Shown here one piece after another: positions 5,895-13,306 of a stretch of 37,215 bases of DNA (its first letter is position 1; each line of letters begins with the position of its first letter). The position numbers and the translations under genes are program-made. The notes under the pieces are model-generated. The model was not told where the DNA came from, did not search any database, and worked only from the letters and a program-made list of their open reading frames with translations. Where the stretch lies: the NCBI GenBank assembly GCA_017412025.1, contig JAFQOY010000006.1, positions 1 through 37,215 on the forward strand. The letters run 5' to 3'. This DNA is from Clostridia bacterium. GTDB lineage: Bacteria; Bacillota_A; Clostridia; Christensenellales; Aristaeellaceae.

Positions 5895-8800
5895 ATGTAT
5901 CAGAAGGTATCGACGGATATGAATTTCGTCGCCCGCGAGGAAGAGATCGTCAGGTACTGGCGGGAAAACGACGTCTTCAAGAAGAGCGTTGAGCTGCGCC
6001 GCGGCGCGCCTGCGTTCACGTTCTTTGACGGCCCGCCCACGGCCAACGGCAAGCCGCATATCGGCCATGTCGAGACCCGCGCGATCAAGGACATCATCCC
6101 GCGCTACCGCACGATGAAGGGCTTTGACGTGCTGCGCAAGGCCGGCTGGGATACCCATGGCCTGCCGGTTGAGCTGGAGGTTGAAAAGCTGCTGGGCATC
6201 AGCGGCAAGCCGCAGATCGAGAAGTACGGCATCGAGCCGTTCATCAGGGAATGCAAGAAGTCCGTCTGGAAGTATAAGACCGAGTGGGAAGAGATGTCCG
6301 AGCGCGTCGGCTTCTGGGCGGATATGGAGGATCCGTACGTCACCTATGAGGACAACTATATCGAGTCCGAGTGGTGGTCCCTGAAGAAGATCCATGAAAA
6401 GGGCCTGCTCTACCTCGGTCATAAGATCGCGCCGTACTGCCCGCGCTGCGGCACCGCGCTGTCCTCTCACGAGGTCGCGCAGGGCTATAAGAACGTGAAG
6501 GAGACCTCCGCGTTCGTCCGCTTTGCGGTCAAGGGCGAGGAGAATACCTACCTGCTGGCCTGGACGACCACGCCGTGGACCCTGCCGAGCAACCTTGCCC
6601 TGTGCGTGAACCCGCACGACACCTACTGCAGGTTCATCGTCGACGGCCAGACCATCATCATGGCCAAGGCGCTGATCGATACGATCTATCCGGACAAGGA
6701 GATCGAGGTTCTGGCCGAGATGCCGGGCTGTGAGCTGTGCGGCATGGAGTACGAGCCGCTGTTTGACTTTGCCGTGGGCAAGCTTGACAAGAAGGCCTGG
6801 TTCGTCGTGGCGGATGATTACGTCACCATGAGCGACGGTACCGGCATCGTCCATATCGCGCCGGCGTTCGGCGAGGACGATAACCGCGTCTGCCAGGCGA
6901 ACGACGTGCCGTTCATCAACCTCGTCGACACGCAGGGCTGCATGACGGAGGACACCAAGTGGCCGGGCGTGTTCGTCAAGGACGCCGACAAGCTCATCCT
7001 CGACGACCTCAGGGAGCGCGGACTGCTTTTTGCCGCCGTGCCGTTTGCGCATGATTATCCGTTCTGCTGGCGCTGCGACAGCCCGCTGCTGTATTATCCG
7101 CGCCCGACCTGGTATATCAAGATGACCGCCGTCCGCGATCAGCTGATCAGGAACAACCGCGCCGTCAACTGGATGCCGGACAACATCAAGGAAGGCCGCA
7201 TGGGCATGTGGCTGGAAGGCGTGCACGACTGGGGTCTCTCCCGCGAGCGCTACTGGGGCACGCCGCTGCCGGTGTGGACCTGCGAGTGCGGCCATGTGCA
7301 CGTCATCGGCAGCCGCGAGGAGCTGGTGAAGCTGGGCCACAGCGTTGACCCGAACATCGAGCTGCACCGCCCGTATATCGACGAGGTCGTCATCACCTGC
7401 GACAAGTGCGGCAAGGATATGCACCGCGTCAAGGACGTCATCGACTGCTGGTACGACTCCGGCTCCATGCCGTTTGCGCAGTGGCACTATCCCTTTGAGA
7501 ACAAGGAGCAGTTTGAGCGCCGCTTCCCGGCGAACTTCATCTCCGAGGCGATCGACCAGACCCGCGGCTGGTTCTACACGCTGCTGGCGATCTCCACCTG
7601 TCTGTTTGACACCAACCCGTTTGAGAACTGCATCGTCATGGGCCATGTGCAGGACGCGGAAGGCCGCAAGATGAGCAAGCACATCGGCAACGTCGTCAAT
7701 CCGTGGGATGTGCTCAATGCGCAGGGCGCAGACGCCGTCCGCTGGTTCTTCTACAACAATGCCGCGCCGTGGCTGCCCAAGCGCTTCCACGCCAAGGCCA
7801 TTGAAGAGGCGCAGCGCAAGTACATGGGCACCCTGTGGAACACCTACGCGTTCTTCATCCTCTATGCGGAGATCGACCAGTTTGATCCGAAGGCCCATCC
7901 GCTTGACAAGGTCCAGCTGAGCCTGATGGACAAGTGGGCGCTGTCCCGCCTCAATACCCTCGTGCGGAACGTTGACGAGCATCTGGAGAACTACCGCATC
8001 ACCGAGGCCTCCCGCGAGATGGTCGACTTCGTGGACGATCTGTCCAACTGGTACGTCCGCCGCAGCCGCGAGCGCTTCTGGGGCAAGGGCATGGCCGGCG
8101 ACAAGGAAGCCGCGTTTGCCACCCTGTATCACATCCTGGAGACCATGTCCCGCCTGACTGCGCCCTTTACGCCGTTCATGGCGGAGAGCATGTACCGCAA
8201 CCTCGTCTGCTCCGTCAATCCGGATGCGCCGATCTCCGTCCACCTGACCGATTTCCCGGTCTGCGACGCGGCGATGATCAATCCGGAGCTGGAGGAGAAC
8301 ATGAAGGCGCTGCTGGGCGTCGTCATGCAGGGCCGTGCCGCCCGCGCGGAGAGCGGCCTCAAGGTGCGTCAGCCGCTTGCCAAGATGATCGTGGCCGGCG
8401 TTTCCACGCTGCCGCAGGATCTGTGCGCGCTGGCTGCGGACGAGCTCAACGTGAAGGACGTTGAATTCACCGACGATACCACCGCGTTCATGACCTATCA
8501 GCTCAAGCCGCAGATGCGCACGCTGGGCAAGAAGTACGGCAAGCTGCTCAAGGCGATCGGCGAGAAGCTGACGACGCTGGACGGCAACGAGGTCGTGAAG
8601 AACTTTGAGGCCGGCAACCTGCTGACCTTCGAGCTGGACGGCACTGCCATCGAGCTGGAGAAGGACGACGTGCTGACCAGCCCGATGAAGAAGCCGGGCT
8701 ATGTCGTGGCGACCGACCGCGACGTGACCGTGGCGCTGGATACCAACCTCAATGACGCGCTCATCGCCGAGGGCTTTGCCCGCGAAGTGATCTCCAAGCT

Positions 8801-9026
8801 GCAGACGATGCGCAAGGAGGCTGGCTTTGAGGTGACCGACCGTATCCTCGTGACCGTGAAGACGGCGGACGAGAAGCTCGCCGCGATTGTCAGCGAGAAT
8901 ACCGAAACGATCAAAAACGGCGTGCTGGCGCTGGAAGTTTCTCTTGGCGAGGCCGCCGAGGGCGCGTATACCAAGGAATGGAGCATCAACGGCGTGAACG
9001 CCGAACTCAGCGTCCGCAAAGCGTAA
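5895..9026 (+). CDS. ileS: Isoleucyl-tRNA synthetase, type 2 (IleS2-like)
   Basis: A 1043-residue class I synthetase that charges tRNA-Ile in the cytoplasm. The HIGH signature is present exactly (PHIGH, H55-H58) and the KMSKS loop appears as KMSKH (592-596). The editing (CP1) domain includes 'AWTTTPWTLPSNLALCV'; zinc-type pairs CPRC (about 182-185) and CDKC (about 500-503) are present. The length and the extended C-terminal domain (DUF5915-like, ending 'LVTVKTADEKLAAIVSENTE') place it with the eukaryote-like IleS2 group rather than the roughly 930-residue IleS1. AGAGGAGG precedes the ATG. It is regulated by the upstream T-box. Codon choice is strongly biased to C/G-ending codons, as expected of a highly expressed gene. 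Confidence 0.97.
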   Translation: MYQKVSTDMNFVAREEEIVRYWRENDVFKKSVELRRGAPAFTFFDGPPTANGKPHIGHVETRAIKDIIPRYRTMKGFDVLRKAGWDTHGLPVELEVEKLLGISGKPQIEKYGIEPFIRECKKSVWKYKTEWEEMSERVGFWADMEDPYVTYEDNYIESEWWSLKKIHEKGLLYLGHKIAPYCPRCGTALSSHEVAQGYKNVKETSAFVRFAVKGEENTYLLAWTTTPWTLPSNLALCVNPHDTYCRFIVDGQTIIMAKALIDTIYPDKEIEVLAEMPGCELCGMEYEPLFDFAVGKLDKKAWFVVADDYVTMSDGTGIVHIAPAFGEDDNRVCQANDVPFINLVDTQGCMTEDTKWPGVFVKDADKLILDDLRERGLLFAAVPFAHDYPFCWRCDSPLLYYPRPTWYIKMTAVRDQLIRNNRAVNWMPDNIKEGRMGMWLEGVHDWGLSRERYWGTPLPVWTCECGHVHVIGSREELVKLGHSVDPNIELHRPYIDEVVITCDKCGKDMHRVKDVIDCWYDSGSMPFAQWHYPFENKEQFERRFPANFISEAIDQTRGWFYTLLAISTCLFDTNPFENCIVMGHVQDAEGRKMSKHIGNVVNPWDVLNAQGADAVRWFFYNNAAPWLPKRFHAKAIEEAQRKYMGTLWNTYAFFILYAEIDQFDPKAHPLDKVQLSLMDKWALSRLNTLVRNVDEHLENYRITEASREMVDFVDDLSNWYVRRSRERFWGKGMAGDKEAAFATLYHILETMSRLTAPFTPFMAESMYRNLVCSVNPDAPISVHLTDFPVCDAAMINPELEENMKALLGVVMQGRAARAESGLKVRQPLAKMIVAGVSTLPQDLCALAADELNVKDVEFTDDTTAFMTYQLKPQMRTLGKKYGKLLKAIGEKLTTLDGNEVVKNFEAGNLLTFELDGTAIELEKDDVLTSPMKKPGYVVATDRDVTVALDTNLNDALIAEGFAREVISKLQTMRKEAGFEVTDRILVTVKTADEKLAAIVSENTETIKNGVLALEVSLGEAAEGAYTKEWSINGVNAELSVRKA

Positions 9027-9036
9027 TATGCATTCT

Positions 9037-9061
9037 GGAGAGCGGTTTTGTGCCGCTCTCC
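9037..9061 (+). terminator. Hairpin terminator after ileS
   Basis: A perfect 9-bp stem GGAGAGCGG / CCGCTCTCC with a 7-nt loop lies ten bases after the ileS stop, followed by GGTTTCTG. The poor T-run suggests partial termination, with some read-through into the acyltransferase gene. Confidence 0.6.
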
Positions 9062-9106
9062 GGTTTCTGCGTTATAAAGGAAAAATGGGAAGAGTGCGAT
9101 GGGGGG

Positions 9107-10201
9107 ATGCGCGTGAACAGACGGACAGAGGGCAGGGTGATCCAGATGGATCTGCTGCGCATCGTCGCCTGCGTGATGGTGATTGTCATCCATGTCGTCG
9201 CCGAGGGCATGCCCGCGACGACCCCCGGCACATTCCAGTGGGTTGTGCTCAGCGGCTTTTCGAATCTCTGCCGCGCGGCCGTGCCGGTGTTCTTCATGCT
9301 CTCGGGCATGTTTGCCCGCAGCACGGACTGGAAGAAATGCGCCCGGAAGGCGATCCACTATCTGCTGATCTACGCGCTGGCGGCTGCGCTTTACCAGTTG
9401 TGGTTTGTTGTGGACAGCCTGTACATCACGGCGGCGGACAGCCGGCCGTTTCTGAAGGCGTTTGGCGAGGCACTTCATCAGGGTCTGCTCCTGCCCAAGT
9501 ATCATCTCTGGTTCCTGCCGGAGTACATCGCCATTTTGCTGCTTTCGCCCGTGCTGCATGCGGCGTTTGCGCGCGTACCTGCGCTGTGCGGCTATGCGTC
9601 GGTGCTGTTTGTGCTGGGGACGGTGATTCCCCGGTCGCTCAGGCTGCTTTTCGGCGGAAATCCTGCATTGTCGGCTGCGCTGAGCTTCCTGCCGGATTTT
9701 TCGCTTGGTTATCTGGGCTATTACATCCTTGGACGCTGGATTGGCGAAAACCGGGAACGCATGTCGGCGGGCGTGAAAAAGATGGTTGTTCTGCTCGGTG
9801 TGCTGTCGCTTCTTACGGTCTATGTGCTCACCGACCAGGCGTCATCTGCTCAGGGATCGATGAACGAGGCGTACTACGACCATTTCTTTATCTGCATCCT
9901 GCTTGAGGCGGCGGCATGGGTTATGCTGCTGTTTGGCGTCAGGATCGGGGAGCGCTGGCATGCGCCTATTCGCTGGCTGGCGGACAGGACGTTCGGCGTC
10001 TATCTGACGCATCTGTTTGTCATTGAGGCGACGGCGAGGCTGGGCCTTCGCTCTCAGCGGATCACGACGATCATCGGCGTGCCGCTGAAGACGGCGCTGG
10101 TGTTTGCCCTGTGCTGCGCGCTTGGCTATGCATGGGATACGGGAAAACGGGTTTTCCGGCGCAGGCTGCATGAGCGTACGCCGGATGCCGGACGGAAATA
10201 A
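9107..10201 (+). CDS. Acyltransferase 3 family membrane protein
   Basis: A 364-residue integral membrane protein of the acyltransferase-3 / OatA-like family (about ten helices), which transfers acyl groups to carbohydrates at the cell surface. Family features are the N-terminal 'MDLLRIVACVMVIVIHVV' (the R..A...V...H motif with the conserved histidine), 'VPVFFMLSGMF' and 'HLWFLPEYIAILLLSPVL', and the C-terminal 'FGVYLTHLFVIE'. The polar acceptor and acyl donor are unknown; wall or exopolysaccharide O-acetylation is typical of the family. The start is uncertain: ATG 9107 follows GGGGGG without spacing, while GTG 9113 sits six bases after it and may be the real initiation codon. It lies behind the leaky ileS terminator. 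Confidence 0.85.
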   Translation: MRVNRRTEGRVIQMDLLRIVACVMVIVIHVVAEGMPATTPGTFQWVVLSGFSNLCRAAVPVFFMLSGMFARSTDWKKCARKAIHYLLIYALAAALYQLWFVVDSLYITAADSRPFLKAFGEALHQGLLLPKYHLWFLPEYIAILLLSPVLHAAFARVPALCGYASVLFVLGTVIPRSLRLLFGGNPALSAALSFLPDFSLGYLGYYILGRWIGENRERMSAGVKKMVVLLGVLSLLTVYVLTDQASSAQGSMNEAYYDHFFICILLEAAAWVMLLFGVRIGERWHAPIRWLADRTFGVYLTHLFVIEATARLGLRSQRITTIIGVPLKTALVFALCCALGYAWDTGKRVFRRRLHERTPDAGRK

Positions 10202-10217
10202 ACGGATGGGGCTGAAT

Positions 10218-11522
10218 ATGAGGAAAATTGTCATTGCGGGCGCGGGCTCCTATCACTTTGCCCCTGCCATTTTTGAGGATCTGTTTGTGCGCTTCCGCAC
10301 GCCGGTGGAAGTATGGATGGTGGACAGCGACCTGGATATGGCGGAGCTGTCCGCCCGCGCCGGCCAGGCGCTGGCGCGCGCCTTCGGCACGGAGGCCAGG
10401 TTTTACTATACCACGCAGCTGAGCAAGGCGACGTTCTCCGCCGACGCGGTGATCTTCTGCGCGGATTTCCTTGACGAGGAAGCGTGGAAGAAGGACCTTG
10501 AGGCGCTTGACGAGGTGGGCCTTGGCAAGCAGGCGCGCCTGCGCGGCGGCATCGGCGGCGCGATGCAGACGATGCGCGTGCTCGACTTCATCGCCGATCT
10601 GGCGACGCAGATGAGCGAGGAATGCCCGGATGCGCCGCTGATCATCTGCGACAGCGGCTCCGGCGGCGTGCAGCTGGCGCGCGCGTGCGAGTGTGCGCAG
10701 CGCATCTGCGGCGTGCGTACGCTGGGCGTCAGCGGCGTGACGGAGCAGACGAAGAAGCGCCTGGCGCTGTACCTTGACGTGAAGGAAGAGGATATGCGCA
10801 TCACCTGCGCAGGCCTCAATAATTTCTGCTGGGTGTCCGGGATGACGGACAAAAACGGAAAAGACCTGATTGCCCGCTGCAAGAAGGAGATGAAGGAGGA
10901 CTCCCGCGAGGAGCTCTCCGCACAGTACATCGACTGGTACGACGCGATCCCGGCGGGCGAGCGCGTGATGCTCTACGAGCTGCTGGGCGACACCGAAAAG
11001 AGCCCGCGCAAGACGGTGCTTCTCTCCGGCGTGGGTCTTGCGGATTATGAGCTGCGCAAGCGCAATCTGGCGCTGCTGACCGTGCATGGCCCGTTGTCGC
11101 CCAAGGGCGCCAAGGCGTGGGGACAGATCCGCACCAGCGGCCTGCAGTCCGCCCGTCCGGTCGAGATCCTGCGCGCGCTCTGGGGCGAGGGCGCCTGCCA
11201 GGTCGACAACCTCAACATGCCCTGCGACGGCGCGATCGACGGCGTAGCCCCGGGGCGCTTTGTGGAGTGCCCGGCGGTGATCGACGAAGGCGGCGTGCGC
11301 GGCGTCCACGCTGAATTGCCCATTGAACTCGAGGATCTGATGGGGCAGATCAGCCTGTGCAACGTGCTCTATGCCGAGGCGGCGGCGACGGGCAGCCGCG
11401 CCGCACTGCGCGAGGCGATGGAGATCGATCCGGCGCTCTCCGGTATCGATTTGCTCTATACAGAGGGCGTGCTTTCTGATATGATGGAAGCGCAGAAGGA
11501 CAAGCTCAAGAGATTTTTCTAA
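10218..11522 (+). CDS. Divergent glycoside hydrolase family 4-like Rossmann protein
   Basis: A 434-residue protein with the architecture of GH4 enzymes (NAD- and Mn-dependent 6-phospho-glycosidases, alpha-galactosidases). The N-terminal nucleotide-binding loop 'KIVIAGAGSYHFAPAIFEDL', the 'ADAVIFCADF' strand, 'RGGIGGAMQTMRVLDFIADLA' and 'ITCAGLNNFCWV' all align with GH4 landmarks. Key residues differ: the metal-binding Cys of the 'GLCH/GLCNVP' motif reads GVSGVTEQ, and the His of the 'G(L/I)NH' motif is Asn. The 'NP' after the second beta strand is DSGSGG. It is therefore either a subfamily with altered chemistry or a non-hydrolytic oxidoreductase. ATG 10218 is preferred (GGATGGGG upstream, protein begins MRKIVIAGAG); ATG 10206 is possible. 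Confidence 0.7.
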   Translation: MRKIVIAGAGSYHFAPAIFEDLFVRFRTPVEVWMVDSDLDMAELSARAGQALARAFGTEARFYYTTQLSKATFSADAVIFCADFLDEEAWKKDLEALDEVGLGKQARLRGGIGGAMQTMRVLDFIADLATQMSEECPDAPLIICDSGSGGVQLARACECAQRICGVRTLGVSGVTEQTKKRLALYLDVKEEDMRITCAGLNNFCWVSGMTDKNGKDLIARCKKEMKEDSREELSAQYIDWYDAIPAGERVMLYELLGDTEKSPRKTVLLSGVGLADYELRKRNLALLTVHGPLSPKGAKAWGQIRTSGLQSARPVEILRALWGEGACQVDNLNMPCDGAIDGVAPGRFVECPAVIDEGGVRGVHAELPIELEDLMGQISLCNVLYAEAAATGSRAALREAMEIDPALSGIDLLYTEGVLSDMMEAQKDKLKRFF

Positions 11523-11537
11523 GAAAAGAGGAATCCC

Positions 11538-12419
11538 ATGTTTATTGCAGACAATTGGAAAGATTATGAGGTACTCGACTGCGGCGGCGGCGAGAAGCTG
11601 GAACGCTGGGGCGACGTATACCTGCGCCGCCCGGACCCGCAGGCCATCTGGCCGGCGCGTGATCCCTCTCTCTGGCGCAAGGCGCAGGCGCATTATCACC
11701 GCAGCGAAAAGGGCGGCGGCAGCTGGGAATTCTTTGACAGGCTGCCCGAGCGCTGGGAAGTGAACTACGGCTGCAACGGAGAGAACCTGAAGTTCTACGT
11801 CCGTCCTACGGGCTTCAAGCACACGGGTCTGTTTCCGGAGCAGGCGGCCAATTGGGACTGGATGAGCGCGCTGGTCAAGGCGCGCAAAGCCGAAGGCAGG
11901 GACGTCAAGGTGCTCAATCTGTTTGCCTATACCGGCGGCGCGACGATGGCCTGCGCCAGCGCGGGCGCGCAGGTATGCCACTGCGACGCGGCGAAGGGCA
12001 TGGTGCAGTGGGCGCGGGAGAACCGCGAGCTGTGCGGCCTTCCGGAGGAGAGCACGCGCTGGATCGTCGACGACGCGCTCAAGTTTGTACAGCGCGAGGC
12101 GCGGCGCGGCCATTTCTACGACGGCATCCTGATGGACCCGCCCAGCTACGGGCGCGGCCCGGGCGGCGAGGTATGGAAGCTTGAAAACGAGCTGTACGGC
12201 CTGGTGAAGGCGGCGAGCGAGGCGCTCTGCCCGGATCCGCTGTTCTTCCTGCTCAACGGCTATACCACGGGCTTCCAGGCGAGCGTGCTGGGCAATATGG
12301 TCGATATGTGCGTCACATCCCGCTTTGGCGGCGAGGTGAAGGCGGACGAGCTCTGCCTGCCGGTGACGGCTGGCGGCGTGCTGCCCTGCGGCACCAGCGG
12401 CAGATGGCAGGCGAAATAA
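11538..12419 (+). CDS. Class I SAM-dependent methyltransferase, RlmI/RlmK-like
   Basis: A 293-residue methyltransferase. Motif I is 'VLNLFAYTGGATMACASAG' (about 125-143), the acidic residue after beta-2 is in 'VCHCDAAKGMVQWARENREL', and motif IV is DPPSYGRG (200-207). DPPSYG is typical of the RlmI/YccW/Methyltrans_SAM (PF10672) group that methylates cytosine C5 or N positions in large-subunit rRNA. An N-terminal PUA domain as in RlmI is absent; residues 1-80 are a different, beta-rich extension ('LERWGDVYLRRPDPQAIW'). An rRNA substrate is inferred from the motif class. It follows the GH4-like gene by 15 nt and has AAGAGGAAT as ribosome site, so it belongs to the same transcript. Confidence 0.85.
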   Translation: MFIADNWKDYEVLDCGGGEKLERWGDVYLRRPDPQAIWPARDPSLWRKAQAHYHRSEKGGGSWEFFDRLPERWEVNYGCNGENLKFYVRPTGFKHTGLFPEQAANWDWMSALVKARKAEGRDVKVLNLFAYTGGATMACASAGAQVCHCDAAKGMVQWARENRELCGLPEESTRWIVDDALKFVQREARRGHFYDGILMDPPSYGRGPGGEVWKLENELYGLVKAASEALCPDPLFFLLNGYTTGFQASVLGNMVDMCVTSRFGGEVKADELCLPVTAGGVLPCGTSGRWQAK

Positions 12420-12428
12420 GCGGCTTAT

Positions 12429-12497
12429 CACTTACGCGAAGCGAAGAAGTGGGCTGGGGATGAAATCCCCAGGCGGAGTCTGAGGCGGCAGCCTCAG
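12429..12497 (+). repeat. Cluster of three adjacent stem-loops before the RluA gene
   Basis: Three consecutive inverted repeats fill the 100-nt gap: CACTT/AAGTG (12429-12451), CTGGGGAT/ATCCCCAG with a 3-nt loop (12454-12472), and CTGAGGC/GCCTCAG with a 4-nt loop (12480-12497). None has a T-run, so they are not ordinary terminators. They could be an intergenic repeat (REP/MITE-like) or an RNA processing or stability element within the operon. Confidence 0.55.
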
Positions 12498-12519
12498 CGT
12501 TCCCTTACCCGGAGGAAAT

Positions 12520-13233
12520 ATGGAAATCTATCACGGCGTTCAGATTGTGTATGAGGACAATCACCTGCTGGTGGTCGTCAAGCCGCCGAACATGCCCACG
12601 CAGGCGGACGCTTCCGGCGACCCCGACCTGCACAGCACGATGAAGCAGTACGTCGCTGAAAAGTATCAAAAGCCCGGTGCGGTCTATCTGGGGCTGGTGC
12701 ACAGGCTGGACAGGCCGGTGGGCGGCCTCGTGGTGCTGGCGCGCACGAGCAAGGCGGCGGACAGACTGAGCGAGCAGGTGAGAAAGAAGACGCTGGCGCG
12801 TCAGTATGTCGCCGCTGTGCGCGGGGAAGCGCCGGACAGCCGGGAGCTGAACGACTGGCTGCTCAAGGACGAAAAGACCAATACCGTGCATGCGGTGAAG
12901 GAGGGCACGCCCGGCGCGAAGGACGCGAAACTTTGCTATGCGCTGGCCGGGCGGGCGGATGGCCTTTCCCTGCTGCGGGTGAAGCTTTTTACCGGCCGGT
13001 CGCATCAGATCCGCGTGCAGCTGTCCCACAGCGGCAACCCCATCTGGGGCGACGCGCGGTATGGCGCGGGCAGGCCGGGCGAGCAGATCGCGCTCTGGGG
13101 CGCGCACCTTGGGCTTGTGCATCCGACAAAAAAGGAAGAGATGCGATTTGACGCGCCGCCGCCGCGCAGCCAGGCGCCCTGGCGGCTGTTTACAGAGGAA
13201 GTATGGGAGAATGAAGCGAAAATTCTCCTGTAA
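12520..13233 (+). CDS. RluA-family RNA pseudouridine synthase
   Basis: A 237-residue enzyme that isomerises uridine in rRNA or tRNA. The catalytic motif HRLDRPVGGLVVLARTSKAA (61-80) has the invariant Asp64. Other family landmarks are 'IVYEDNHLLVVVKPPNMPTQ' at the N-terminus, 'RQYVAAVRG', and the C-terminal 'LFTGRSHQIRVQLSHSGNPIWGD'. There is no N-terminal S4 domain, so it belongs to the short RluA class and its target base cannot be named. GGAGG lies six bases before ATG. Co-occurrence with the preceding methyltransferase suggests a small RNA-modification pair. Confidence 0.93.
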   Translation: MEIYHGVQIVYEDNHLLVVVKPPNMPTQADASGDPDLHSTMKQYVAEKYQKPGAVYLGLVHRLDRPVGGLVVLARTSKAADRLSEQVRKKTLARQYVAAVRGEAPDSRELNDWLLKDEKTNTVHAVKEGTPGAKDAKLCYALAGRADGLSLLRVKLFTGRSHQIRVQLSHSGNPIWGDARYGAGRPGEQIALWGAHLGLVHPTKKEEMRFDAPPPRSQAPWRLFTEEVWENEAKILL

Positions 13234-13306
13234 GGGAAGACGGTGAAGCGCGTCTGCGTCATATAGACGGACGGCTTTTACATCTTGCAGAATCCGGAGG
13301 AATGAC

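Noticed and set aside
5634..8243. An 869-codon open frame antisense to ileS
   Set aside because: It mirrors the codon bias of ileS (third-position GC), has no ribosome site or recognisable domain, and its predicted protein is an Arg/Ala/Val/Asp-rich shadow. The same applies to long antisense frames over rarA (1484-2992), the GH4-like/methyltransferase genes (10071-12431), the wall enzyme (13259-15283) and pfp (35271-37025).
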